From: Treponema sp.
GTDB lineage: Bacteria > Spirochaetota > Spirochaetia > Treponematales > Treponemataceae
Direction: 5' to 3'
Assembly: GCA_024690865.1 (NCBI GenBank)
Contig: JAILON010000106.1
Location: forward strand, 1 to 64,000
DNA length: 64,000 nt
Positions 49,621 through 58,108 of this stretch are shown in pieces; within the stretch, counting starts at the first letter, position 1, and the number at the start of each line of letters is the position of its first letter. Made by a program: the position numbers and the translations under genes. The notes under the pieces were generated by a model. The model made no database searches and had not been told where the DNA came from. It worked only from the letters and a program-made list of their open reading frames with translations.

Positions 49621-50490
49621 CTACGCCCCCGCACTCCCGTAGTGCCTGAGCCCGAACTTCCAGAACGACCAGGCGGCAGTCCCGGCTATGAGCGCGACGA
49701 GGGGCGGGGCATAGCACAGGGCCGGATGCCCCACGCTCTTCCCCAAAAGGAGGGCGACCGGGTAGTAGCCGGTAAAGGCATAGGGGACGACGAAGGTCAG
49801 GATTGCCTGCATCCCCGTGGAGTAAATCGGGAGCGGGTAGTCCGTATAGTTCTTGAGCCCGTAGTTGTTGTTCGTCAGCAGGGAGACGATTTCCTCGCTC
49901 TTTATGGTCCAGAAGCTTACCGTGCCCGTGAAAACCGTGATGGCGGAAAATATCACGAACGCAGAAAGCATGTTCAGCGCATACAGGACAAGGGATGTGG
50001 CCGTCCACGCAATCGGAAGCCTGCCCATGCTGTAGAGCCAGAATCCCAGCGAAAGGACAAGGCGCGGTATGAAGGTGTACTGGAACTGCTGCAGGACCAT
50101 GTACAGGAGGGGGCTGATGGGCCGGGTCAGGTACAGGTCGAACTTTCCCGTCCGCACAAGCTCGCCCATGTCCTTCATCGGGCTCCAGAAGAAAAAGCAG
50201 CTGAAGCTGTAGCTGACCCAGCTTGTCGTAAACATGAAGAGGACTTCGTATTTGCTCCATCCGGCGATGCTTTCAAAGTTGTGGAAGATGACCATGAAGC
50301 CCGCGAAATATACGCCGATGAGGATCGTGTTGGCAATCAGCTCGAACAGGAGCGCGCCGTGGTAGGCCATCTTCCCCTTCACGTATATCACAACGAAATG
50401 CCGGTAGATCCGAGCCAGTTGCAAAAGCCGGTTGCAGCCGCACCGGCCCACGGGTTCTTTTTGAAACCGCCCTATTTTGAACAGGTTCAT
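49621..50490 (-). CDS. ABC-2 type exporter permease (DUF990-like)
   Basis: The 289-residue protein has six hydrophobic segments and the permease features of the ABC-2 group with two dissimilar subunits: MKDMGELVRTGKFDLYLTRPISPL near residue 110 and TGYYPVALLLGKS near 245. GGAGG lies before the ATG at 50490. Residues about 8-25 (FQKEPVGRCGCNRLLQL region) are coded by a small inverted-repeat element inserted in frame. It works with the next permease and the ATPase at 51268. The substrate is unknown. Confidence 0.87.
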   Translation of the reverse strand: MNLFKIGRFQKEPVGRCGCNRLLQLARIYRHFVVIYVKGKMAYHGALLFELIANTILIGVYFAGFMVIFHNFESIAGWSKYEVLFMFTTSWVSYSFSCFFFWSPMKDMGELVRTGKFDLYLTRPISPLLYMVLQQFQYTFIPRLVLSLGFWLYSMGRLPIAWTATSLVLYALNMLSAFVIFSAITVFTGTVSFWTIKSEEIVSLLTNNNYGLKNYTDYPLPIYSTGMQAILTFVVPYAFTGYYPVALLLGKSVGHPALCYAPPLVALIAGTAAWSFWKFGLRHYGSAGA

Positions 50491-50492
50491 GC

Positions 50493-51284
50493 TCAGCCTC
50501 CTTGGACGACGAGTTTCTTTGTTCCGGTTTTCCATGTCACTTTCATCAGGACGAACAAAAATGCGAGCCAGAAGACCTGCACCGCAAGCTTTGAGACGAT
50601 GCTTTTCCCGTCCATCGGAAGGGTGATGATGCTAACGGGAATCTCATAGATTGCCCGGAAGGGAAGGAACGAGTTCAGCTTCCTGAGGGCATCCGGGAAC
50701 ATCGCGGCGGGAATCCACGAGCCGGACAGGAGCTTGTAGATTGCGCCCAGAAGCATGTTCAGCGGCCAGGTCACGATGAGCCAGAAAGCCATGAGCCCGA
50801 GTATGAGCGAATAGAGGAACTGTATCAGATACGCGAGCACGACGGAAATCAGGGCGAACGGCAGCTGCGGCGGGCAGCAGAGGGGACTCCCGAAAAAGAG
50901 CGCGGAAACGAGCGCGAGGGGAAGGCCGTAGAGCAGGAGCCGTACCGCGCTCTTCCCGACGTGCCTGGCAAAGACCATCGCGCCAAAACCTATGGGCCGT
51001 ATGAGCTGCACCGCGATGTCCCCGCTCTGAATCTGGCTGTTTATCCACTGCACCGCATCGCACTCGATGAAGGTGGAAATGATGGTCGCCACAATCACGT
51101 AGCGGAGCGTGTCCTCCCTGCCCATCGCAAGGCCCGCCGCCGTCTGCGAGGAAAAGAGCGCGGACCATAGGCAGAACTGCATGTACAGGTAGATTATCCG
51201 GGACAGGAAGGTTGCCCAGATGGAACTCCGGTACGCAAGGTGCTCCTTTATCCCGATGCACATATAGTCAATATACTTCCGCAT
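50493..51284 (-). CDS. ABC-2 type exporter permease
   Basis: The 263-residue protein is the partner permease. Six hydrophobic segments are seen, and the conserved INSQIQSGDIAVQLIRPIGF stretch (about 80-100) is the hallmark of this permease type. The gene ends 2 bp before the start of the second permease and overlaps the ATPase gene by 17 bp. The three genes form one operon, ATPase first. Confidence 0.87.
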   Translation of the reverse strand: MRKYIDYMCIGIKEHLAYRSSIWATFLSRIIYLYMQFCLWSALFSSQTAAGLAMGREDTLRYVIVATIISTFIECDAVQWINSQIQSGDIAVQLIRPIGFGAMVFARHVGKSAVRLLLYGLPLALVSALFFGSPLCCPPQLPFALISVVLAYLIQFLYSLILGLMAFWLIVTWPLNMLLGAIYKLLSGSWIPAAMFPDALRKLNSFLPFRAIYEIPVSIITLPMDGKSIVSKLAVQVFWLAFLFVLMKVTWKTGTKKLVVQGG

Positions 51285-52050
51285 TGACAGCCTCCTGCGG
51301 CCCGGCCATTCCGTTCAGGTAAATCTGCTTGATGATGTCCTCAAGGTCCGTCGTCCGGTAGCGTTCCTTCAGGGCACCCAGAGTCCCGTCGTACAGAAGG
51401 CTTCCTTTGTCGATTATCAGCATCTTCTCGCAGAGGGTCTCAAGGTCGGAAACATCGTGGGTCGTGAGGATGACCGTCGTGTGCCGCTCGCGGTTCACCG
51501 CGAGGATGAAGTTCCGTATCCGCTCCTTGGAAAGCACGTCGATTCCGATTGTCGGCTCGTCCAGAAAGAGGATGCCGGGATTGTGCAGGAGAGATGCGGC
51601 AAGGTCGGCCTTCATCCGCTGGCCCAGGCTCAAAAGGCGCGGCGGCTGCCCGATGAACTCGTCCAGCCCCAGGATATCCGAAAAAAGCTCCATGTTCTCC
51701 CTGTACACCGCGTCGGGAACGCCGTACATGTCCTTGAAAAGGCGCAACGTGTCCAGCACGGGTATGTCCCAGCAGAGGACGCTCTTCTGCCCGAACACGA
51801 TTCCGATTCCGAGCATGATTTTCCTGCGGTCCTTGGGATAGCTCAGGCCGTTTATGGAAACGCTCCCGCCGTCCGGGGTGAGGATGCCCGTGAGCATCTT
51901 TATCGTCGTGGACTTGCCCGCCCCGTTCGGGCCGACGAATCCGACGATTTCCCCGTCCGGGATCGAGAAGGAGATGCCGTTCACGGCGGTCTTGTAGACC
52001 TTCCGTTTGAGCCGGTAGTTTTTGGTCAAATTGCTCGCGGTCACTGCCAT
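51268..52050 (-). CDS. ABC exporter ATPase
   Basis: The 260-residue ATPase has Walker A GPNGAGKST (about 39-47), the signature LSLGQRMKADL, Walker B ILFLDEPTIGID, and the switch His in TTHDVSD. The LSLGQRM signature is typical of the ATPases that serve this two-permease exporter class. GAGGAGG precedes the ATG at 52050. The operon diverges from a LysR regulator gene, which is a likely controller. Confidence 0.92.
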   Translation of the reverse strand: MAVTASNLTKNYRLKRKVYKTAVNGISFSIPDGEIVGFVGPNGAGKSTTIKMLTGILTPDGGSVSINGLSYPKDRRKIMLGIGIVFGQKSVLCWDIPVLDTLRLFKDMYGVPDAVYRENMELFSDILGLDEFIGQPPRLLSLGQRMKADLAASLLHNPGILFLDEPTIGIDVLSKERIRNFILAVNRERHTTVILTTHDVSDLETLCEKMLIIDKGSLLYDGTLGALKERYRTTDLEDIIKQIYLNGMAGPQEAVNAEVY

Positions 52051-52089
52051 GGCATGAACCTCCTCTTGCAGCGTTTGTGAAGATGCCAT

Positions 52090-52118
52090 ATACTAGCAGA
52101 AAAGTGGCAATTGGTAAA
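52090..52118 (-). promoter_or_regulatory. Promoter of the ABC exporter operon
   Basis: On the minus strand TTTACC and TAGTAT are separated by 17 bp, with an extended -10 TGC before TAGTAT. CAATTGGTAAAATTG-like symmetry around 52108-52123 could be a LysR site. Confidence 0.5.
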
Positions 52119-52315
52119 ATTGAATTATTTGAACGGTACCATCATAAAATTCGATGGTAGAAAACGGATGTGCCGGCACCAGCAGGGGGAACCGAAGACA
52201 GCGGCACCAACAGGGGAAACGCAGGTGGCATCATGGACGCGGCACGACGGATTTCCCGACCGTGGCGCGAATCTGCCTGCAACAGAACGAAACGAGCGGC
52301 ATGGAGGAAGGGAAC

Positions 52316-53200
52316 ATGAACATTTTCCAGCTGGAGACATTCCTAAAGATTGCGGAGACCAAAAGCTTCACGGCCGCGGGGAACATCCTGGGCTACGCGC
52401 AGTCAACGGTCACCACCCAGATAAAACAGCTTGAGGACGAGCTGGGCTGCCTCCTGTTCGAGCGATTGGGGAAATCCATCGTGCTGACGGCGGAAGGCGA
52501 AAAGCTGTGTGGCTACGCGGAAAAGATGCTCCAGCTCAAGCGGGAAATCTTTCTGGAAGTTCCCTCATCCAAGGAGCCTGCGGGAATCATAAAGCTCGGT
52601 GTCTCGGAATCCCTCTGCTACGAGCAGTTCCCGAAGCTGCTTTTGAAATACCGCAAGAAATACCCCAAGGTTGACATTCTGATTCAGTTCATAACCCACG
52701 AGACGATTCCCGCCATGCTCAAAAACGGCGCGCTCGACCTGGTGTATACGCTCAACCCGCTCATCGAGAACCCGGAGCTGACCCTCATTGAGAAAAAGCG
52801 GGAGTTCCTGGGCTTCTTCGCAAGTCCCGCCCACCCGCTCGCAGAAAAAAGCGGCGTGACCGAAAAGGACCTGCAGGACGTGCCGCTCCTGCTGACTTCC
52901 CACAACTGCAACTTCCGCGCCATGCTTCTGGAGGATTTGAAGAGACATTCGCTCGTCCCGTCGGTCGCGCTGGAAACGAGCAGCAAGGAAATCCTGAAGC
53001 AGTTCGCGGCGAACCAGCTCGGTGTCGCCTTCATGCCGGAAATGGCGGCACGGGCAGAGCTGAAGGCGCGGAAGCTCAGGCAGCTCGACTGGAAGGGAAC
53101 GGACTTCCCGATTTACTCGCAGCTTTTGATTTACAAGGGAAAGAGCCTCAGCAAGGCAATCGACGCGCTCGTAAAGATGATAGCCGGCGGAAAGGACTGA
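52316..53200 (+). CDS. LysR-family transcriptional regulator
   Basis: The 294-residue protein has the LysR winged helix (MNIFQLETFLKIAETKSFTAAGNIL... STVTTQIKQLEDELG, residues 1-60). A two-lobed effector domain follows (about 90-294) with IIKLGVSESL and ANQLGVAFMPEMAA. GGAGGAAGGG precedes the ATG at 52316, and the longer open frame upstream is not coding. It diverges from the exporter operon and probably regulates it. The ligand is unknown. Confidence 0.93.
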   Translation: MNIFQLETFLKIAETKSFTAAGNILGYAQSTVTTQIKQLEDELGCLLFERLGKSIVLTAEGEKLCGYAEKMLQLKREIFLEVPSSKEPAGIIKLGVSESLCYEQFPKLLLKYRKKYPKVDILIQFITHETIPAMLKNGALDLVYTLNPLIENPELTLIEKKREFLGFFASPAHPLAEKSGVTEKDLQDVPLLLTSHNCNFRAMLLEDLKRHSLVPSVALETSSKEILKQFAANQLGVAFMPEMAARAELKARKLRQLDWKGTDFPIYSQLLIYKGKSLSKAIDALVKMIAGGKD

Positions 53201-53343
53201 CGGCAAGGCCGGGACAATGCGTGTTCCCGCACTGCCCAGAACGGCTTCCCGGCCCAGCGAAAGCTAGCAAGAGTCCTGAAGATGTGATAGAGTTATGAGG
53301 CAGTTTCAAGAAGCCCTCGCGGCTTCACCGCAAGGAGAAAACA

Positions 53344-54933
53344 ATGGCGATTATGGAAAGGCCAAAGGTAACGGCCCTGGATGATGGCGGAAAGTACTGG
53401 GAACATGAGTACGAGGATTTCTACCTGAAGGCCTATGTCCCTGCTTCAAAGATTGACGGCAGCGTGAACAATTATACGTTCAAGCAGCCTTTGCTCACAA
53501 TCTTTGAAGAAACAAGACAGACCAAGGATGAAGCCATTGCGTTCGCGAATAAAAATGGCTTTGCGGAAATTGCGTCGGCGTATGACTCGTCGGTTCTGTT
53601 TGTGTATCCCACATGCAGCGGCGGATGGGAAAACGCGACGGAAAAACTGTACGCATCTTTTATCGCGGAAGTAAAGATGACGCCGGAATACAAAGACGGC
53701 ATCACGGAATATACCGATTTTTTCACGCACGAGTTCATGGGCTATTCAATCCGCGGGGCAATTTTCCGCGCAGACATTTACAGCTACGGAAAATCCGCGG
53801 ATTTCGTCGCGAAAAAGCTTCTGAAAAAGATCGACGGGGTATACCTGTGGGGCCCCGGTGAAATTACCCCAGCGATGTGCTCAATGGAAAGACTGAGCGT
53901 GATTCCCCAGATTGAGCGGAAAGATATCGCGATTATCAGCGTCGGAAATTCCGAGGGCATAAACGCGGCTTTTAAGGACTGCCAGCATGTGCTCGTCAAA
54001 GATAAAGCTGACTACAAAGCCGATTACGAAAACTTCGTATGGAAATACAAGATCTGGTGCGGGGTCCAGCAGATTGAGCCGGACTTCAAGACTCTGGACA
54101 TGACGGAAGAGGCCTCGTGTGCGGAAGTAAAGACTTCAAAGGACAACAAGGCCGTCAAAACCCAGACGCACAGAATCGGTTATTTTGCATACTACAACAA
54201 CACTCTTTTTAAGGACGGCCCCGTTCCTCTTTTGCTGGGATTCCATGGCGGCGGAGACTCCTCCATGTATCTTACCTACGTTGCCGAATGGTGGGAAATT
54301 TGCCACCGCTACGGTTTCTTGTTCGTCTCGCTGGAAAACCATCAGTTCATTCCCGCTACCGAAGTCGCGGAGCTTATCGAAGAATTGAAAAAGAAATACA
54401 GCATCGATGAAAAACGCATCTATGCCACGGGGTTCTCTATGGGAAGCTGCAAAACCTGGGAGCTGTATCAGGAATACCCGGAAATCTTTGCGGGCCTGGC
54501 ACCTGTCAGCGCGATGTTCCCGGTGCGGAACAATTTTCTGTCCCAGTCAAACAGCGGAAGGCTGAACAGGGACGTTCCCGTCCCCTTGTTTTATTCCGGC
54601 GGTGAATGTTCCTTCGTCACGGAATTGCCCTGCAAGGACGAAAGCGGCTTGGAACGGATACAATACATTGCGGAGGTAAACAAGCTGAAGGCAAAGTTCG
54701 ATATTACTTTCGCAGAAAAAGACACATGGCCGGACCCAATCTGGGGCGTCGGCGGCGAAACAGTGGAAGTAGTTCACGACGATTCCAGGGACAGCGACCT
54801 GACGATTCAGTATTACGAAAGCGAGGACGGAATTTGCAGGACCGCGTTTGCCAGCGTGAGCGGCCAGGTGCATGAATGCCGCCATCATTCCTGCGAGGAA
54901 GCCTGGAAATTCATTTCCAGATTCTCCAAATAG
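53344..54933 (+). CDS. Alpha/beta-hydrolase, PHB-depolymerase/esterase-like
   Basis: The 529-residue protein has an unusual N-terminal half (1-275) that I cannot name. An alpha/beta-hydrolase domain follows. The oxyanion loop is FHGGGDSS (300-307), the nucleophile Ser365 lies in [10 protein letters not shown], and a His lies near the C-terminus (VHECRHHSC). The pattern resembles polyhydroxybutyrate-depolymerase and feruloyl-esterase-like enzymes. No signal peptide is present, so it probably acts inside the cell. It has a GAAGCC/GGCTTC hairpin and AAGGAG just upstream. The substrate is unknown. Confidence 0.82.
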   Translation: MAIMERPKVTALDDGGKYWEHEYEDFYLKAYVPASKIDGSVNNYTFKQPLLTIFEETRQTKDEAIAFANKNGFAEIASAYDSSVLFVYPTCSGGWENATEKLYASFIAEVKMTPEYKDGITEYTDFFTHEFMGYSIRGAIFRADIYSYGKSADFVAKKLLKKIDGVYLWGPGEITPAMCSMERLSVIPQIERKDIAIISVGNSEGINAAFKDCQHVLVKDKADYKADYENFVWKYKIWCGVQQIEPDFKTLDMTEEASCAEVKTSKDNKAVKTQTHRIGYFAYYNNTLFKDGPVPLLLGFHGGGDSSMYLTYVAEWWEICHRYGFLFVSLENHQFIPATEVAELIEELKKKYSIDEKRIYATGFSMGSCKTWELYQEYPEIFAGLAPVSAMFPVRNNFLSQSNSGRLNRDVPVPLFYSGGECSFVTELPCKDESGLERIQYIAEVNKLKAKFDITFAEKDTWPDPIWGVGGETVEVVHDDSRDSDLTIQYYESEDGICRTAFASVSGQVHECRHHSCEEAWKFISRFSK

Positions 54934-54949
54934 TGCCGCCCCCCGGCCC

Positions 54950-54974
54950 GTGTACAGGCTCCCGCCCTGTGCAC
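54950..54974. terminator. Hairpin between convergent genes
   Basis: GTGTACAGG pairs with CCTGTGCAC (one T-G pair) around a 7-base loop, between the esterase-like gene and the convergent MBL-fold gene. No T-tract is present. Confidence 0.35.
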
Positions 54975-55017
54975 CGCCCCCGCCAGCCGTTCCGCACGGC
55001 TCGCCCTGTGCCGGTCG

Positions 55018-55809
55018 TCAGTGCTGCTCCCCGGCTTTATAGCAGATTACGCTGTCGGCCTGGCTGTACTGCTTGCCAGCTTCCAGCGCGAAGGGATGCT
55101 GCATGTCCACGCCGCCGAACCACTTGTAGGGGCGGTCGTTTTCCGTCCTGCCCTCGCATATCTCGACAGCCCCCTGCCTGAGGCAGCGCATCAGCGATAT
55201 GTCGTCAAAGCCCCGCGCGTGCCCGTGCAGGATATAGTCCGCCTCGTTCTCAAGGAACAGAAGCTTGTCCAAGCTCTGCACGAACTCGTCCATCTTCGGG
55301 CATCCGTCCAGCTGCATCCACAGGTGGTGATTGATGGAATCCCCCGTGAACAGAATCCGCTCCTCTTTGAGCAAAAGGAGAATGCTTCCCTTCGTGTGGC
55401 CGGGAATGTCGTATACCGCAAGGGTCTTCCCTCCCAAGTCCAGCAGGTCGCCGCCCTTGAGGGGCTTGAACGGCGGCATGGACAGGCCGTATTTCTTGCA
55501 GCTCTCCGCGAACTCCAGGATGTTCACAAACTGGGCGGCCAGCTCGTTGTCGGCCGGATTCATGTAGGCTTCCTCAAAATAGATGTTCCCGAATATGTGG
55601 TCGGGGTGTCCGTGCGTGTTCACGACGACGATCGGCTTGTCCGTGATTTCGCGCACGGCCTTGTGGAGGTCGTTGTAGCCGTTCATCGTGTCGATGACGC
55701 AGACCTTCTCCTCGCCGACGACTATATAGCCCGACGCCTCATGCGCCTCATCCATCAGGTAGATATCCGGCCTCAGCTGCGTAATGAACAATTGCTTCGT
55801 GTGGTTCAT
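55018..55809 (-). CDS. MBL-fold metallohydrolase
   Basis: The 263-residue protein has the metallo-beta-lactamase fold. The metal motif is THGHPDH (His66, His68, Asp70, His71). Further ligands lie in DIPGHTKGSI, LFTGDSINHH and ILHGHARGF. The substrate is unknown. GGAGGAGGG precedes the ATG at 55809, and a good promoter (TTGAAC, 17 bp, TAGTAT) lies at 55847-55875. Confidence 0.92.
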   Translation of the reverse strand: MNHTKQLFITQLRPDIYLMDEAHEASGYIVVGEEKVCVIDTMNGYNDLHKAVREITDKPIVVVNTHGHPDHIFGNIYFEEAYMNPADNELAAQFVNILEFAESCKKYGLSMPPFKPLKGGDLLDLGGKTLAVYDIPGHTKGSILLLLKEERILFTGDSINHHLWMQLDGCPKMDEFVQSLDKLLFLENEADYILHGHARGFDDISLMRCLRQGAVEICEGRTENDRPYKWFGGVDMQHPFALEAGKQYSQADSVICYKAGEQH

Positions 55810-55846
55810 ATTTTCCCTCCTCCCGGTGTCATGACAACGCAGCTTT

Positions 55847-55875
55847 ATACTAGCACAAACCAGAGTGCTGTTCAA
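55847..55875 (-). promoter_or_regulatory. Promoter of the MBL-fold gene
   Basis: On the minus strand TTGAAC (55875-55870) and TAGTAT (55852-55847) are separated by 17 bp. TGC precedes the -10, as in the exporter promoter. Confidence 0.65.
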
Positions 55876-55936
55876 TGATGAACAAAAATTCTACGTAATG
55901 GCACCCCGTCAGCCTGATGTTCACGGAATTCCAGAA

Positions 55937-56050
55937 GTCCAGAAATATGCACTTTTCCCCCTTCCGATGGTCCAAAAATATGCAAAAAAGCAAGATATGA
56001 CAGTCCAGAAATATGCATTTTTTGAACTTTTGACCGTCCAAAAATATGCA
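55937..56050. repeat. Four 15-bp repeats at exact 33-bp spacing
   Basis: GTCCARAAATATGCA occurs at 55937-55951, 55970-55984, 56003-56017 and 56036-56050. The third base of the R position alternates G, A, G, A. The 18-bp intervals differ from each other. The array lies in the divergent spacer between the MBL-fold gene and the secreted protein gene. Read as protein it gives VQKYA every 11 residues on the plus strand and CIFLD on the minus strand, but neither frame has a convincing start. Confidence 0.9.
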
Positions 56051-56146
56051 TTCCTCTTGAACAGCATAATTCCCGCCCCAGCCCCCCGCCTTGTCCGCCC
56101 TACCTATGCCCCGCCTGCCCGACTTTCCTTTTTCGCCCATCCGTGC

Positions 56147-56152
56147 TACAAT
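56147..56152 (+). promoter_or_regulatory. Predicted extended -10 box before the secreted protein gene
   Basis: TGC-TACAAT lies 19 bp before the ATG at 56171. The -35 region is poor (TTTCCT), as is usual with an extended -10. Confidence 0.4.
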
Positions 56153-56170
56153 TCCCCATGGAGGCTAACA

Positions 56171-56809
56171 ATGAAAAAATGCATCGCGGCCTGTGCCGCA
56201 CTCGCCGTGCTCCTGCTCGCGGCGGCCGCCGGCAGCAGGCGGGACCGGGCGGACGAACTGCGCTTCATACGGAAGAACCAGATACGCTACAAGAACTTCA
56301 ACGGGACACCCAGGAACACCGTCATATTCTACGGCGGCTTCCACGGCACGGGAAACGATTTCGTCTTCCGGCAGGTGGACCCGGAGCACGAGGTCGAAGT
56401 CCAGGCGACCAGCGACGAGGAGTTCTTCATTTCCAAACCCGTCAGGTTCGGCACCCGCTACGTGCTGGAATACTGGTACTGGACCGACAGCGACGAAAAC
56501 TACGAGGGCTTTTCCGCCGCCCGCAACTACCATGAAAACAGCAGCCCCCTGGTCATAGACATCCCCTACGAGCCCGGCTTCTACTACTTCGGCTACTACG
56601 ACGGGCGCCCCTCCATAACGACGGGCGAACTGGTGGAATGGAACAAGAACAGCTCAATCGAAATGAAGCCCGCCGCCCTCAAGAAGGCCATCAGCTGTTA
56701 CCGGGGAACCGAATGGGAGCCGCTGCTTAGGGAAGAATACAGGAAGGCAAAGGAAGAGGCAAAGGAATACAAGGCGCAGCGCAGGGCCAGCAGGAAGGCC
56801 AAGGACTGA
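56171..56809 (+). CDS. Secreted protein of unknown function
   Basis: The 212-residue protein starts with a signal peptide (KKCIAACAALAVLLLAAAAG). A beta-rich domain follows with many aromatic residues (LEYWYWTDSDENYEGF, PGFYYFGYYDG). A highly basic and acidic helical tail (about 175-212, EEYRKAKEEAKEYKAQRRASRKAKD) ends it. The lone Cys residues do not make a clear lipobox. GGAGG sets the ATG at 56171; the frame is open far upstream through the 33-bp repeat array, but that part is unlikely to be translated. No family recognised. Confidence 0.75.
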   Translation: MKKCIAACAALAVLLLAAAAGSRRDRADELRFIRKNQIRYKNFNGTPRNTVIFYGGFHGTGNDFVFRQVDPEHEVEVQATSDEEFFISKPVRFGTRYVLEYWYWTDSDENYEGFSAARNYHENSSPLVIDIPYEPGFYYFGYYDGRPSITTGELVEWNKNSSIEMKPAALKKAISCYRGTEWEPLLREEYRKAKEEAKEYKAQRRASRKAKD

Positions 56810-56932
56810 CCCCGCACGGGCGGTGAGGACGCGCGGGGCAACACGTACGCCAGCACACAGGAGCACCGTGAAACACGTACAAGCCGCATGGTGCAACACG
56901 CGGTGCGGGCGCACAGTGCCGGTCGCCGGTGC

Positions 56933-56966
56933 AAAAAAAAGGACCCTGCCCCGAAAGGCAAGGTCC
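56933..56966 (-). terminator. Rho-independent terminator of the outer-membrane barrel gene
   Basis: On the minus strand GGACCTTGCC pairs with GGCAGGGTCC (one T-G pair) around a 7-base loop. A run of eight T follows. It lies 22 bp after the stop codon. Confidence 0.85.
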
Positions 56967-56988
56967 CCATCATCCAAGCCGCACGGGC

Positions 56989-57810
56989 CTAGAACATATA
57001 CACGTAGTTGAAGCCGAGCGTCAGGCCGCGACGGGTCATGATATCCCAGTCCCAGCTCGTTCCAAGGAACTTCCATTCGCCCTTTGTCGGAGTGAAGTCC
57101 AAGAGGTAGCGCAAGTCGCCCATAATCATATTGTGTGAATCGAACTTGTAGCCGAAGCCAACACCTACGATAGCACCGGGATTGAGCGAGGTCTTGACGT
57201 CCAAGGTATAGGAATCATCGTCATCGTCATCCCTATAGGAAACCTTATCCGTCTGGTTCCCATCATAATACGTAGTGACATTTCCAGATGCTTTGCCACT
57301 GGAAGTGCTGAACGAGCCGACCGGAACGGAAAGGCTCAATCCCGCGAAGGGAGAAATGACCATTCCGCTGCCCACCTCAAAGTCGTAGCCCACCAGGATG
57401 GGGAAGTCTATGGAGTTGTAGGCGATACTGCTCTCATAGTCATATTCAGTTACAACTTTGTTTGTATGAGTAACTCTAGTACCATTAGTATATGTATAGG
57501 TTTCCCATATGTCGGTATCGGAATACTCCGTCTTATAGCCCAAGCGGTTGTGGGAGTAGCCGAACTCCGGCTGGATAAACAGGCCGGGGACCGCGTCAAA
57601 GCTAATCCTTCCTATAATCGCACCGCCTGCCAGGAAGCTCTTGAAGGGCTGGGTAGAGTATGAGTAATTGTCACCACTTGTCATATCACTGGCAAGGCTT
57701 GACCCCAGCCCAAATCCGAAGGTTCCCCTCGCTCCTATTCCAAAATGTACCTGTGCGGAAAGCATACCCGCCGCAAGAAGAGCAAGCGCGGACGCAATCA
57801 ACTTTTTCAT
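56989..57810 (-). CDS. Outer-membrane beta-barrel protein
   Basis: The 273-residue protein has a signal peptide (MKKLIASALALLAAGMLSAQ, cleavage after SAQ). Alternating strands of a small beta-barrel end in the aromatic residue Phe (LGFNYVYMF), the usual outer-membrane signature. A loop near 205 contains a run of six Asp. Barrels of this PorT/OmpA-like kind are structural or adhesive. GGAGG precedes the ATG at 57810; a consensus promoter lies at 57851-57879 and a terminator follows. It is a single-gene unit. Confidence 0.88.
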   Translation of the reverse strand: MKKLIASALALLAAGMLSAQVHFGIGARGTFGFGLGSSLASDMTSGDNYSYSTQPFKSFLAGGAIIGRISFDAVPGLFIQPEFGYSHNRLGYKTEYSDTDIWETYTYTNGTRVTHTNKVVTEYDYESSIAYNSIDFPILVGYDFEVGSGMVISPFAGLSLSVPVGSFSTSSGKASGNVTTYYDGNQTDKVSYRDDDDDDSYTLDVKTSLNPGAIVGVGFGYKFDSHNMIMGDLRYLLDFTPTKGEWKFLGTSWDWDIMTRRGLTLGFNYVYMF

Positions 57811-57850
57811 AAGCTTACAAGCCTCCTTTTGTGCATAACAGCTTTTTTTC

Positions 57851-57879
57851 AATGTAAGGCAACAAATTAGTTTTGTCAA
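57851..57879 (-). promoter_or_regulatory. Promoter of the outer-membrane barrel gene
   Basis: On the minus strand TTGACA (57879-57874) is a perfect -35 box. It is followed after 17 bp by TACATT (57856-57851). Confidence 0.75.
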
Positions 57880-58108
57880 GACACAATACATCCAAAAACT
57901 CCATTTCACGCGAATTCACGCAAAAATATGGAGCCTTTTGCCCTACAAATTCCCTATCGGAAACCGCCACAGGCAAATTAAGTTTTTTCAAACAAACTTT
58001 TATACCCCGCCGCCCCTGCCTGTTTCCCAGGCCACCCATCGGGAGCCTCCGGCACCGCCTCCCAGCCGTCCCAGGGCCGTTCCAAGGTGTCGCCACGGAC
58101 GGCAGAAT

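Noticed and set aside
55937-56050. CRISPR array
   Set aside because: The repeats are 15 bp with 18-bp intervals, only four copies are present, and no cas genes are visible, so this is reported as a regular repeat array instead.
55865-56170. N-terminal extension of the secreted protein gene through the VQKYA repeats
   Set aside because: The signal peptide and GGAGG both point to the ATG at 56171; the upstream part has no ribosome site and would bury the signal peptide.
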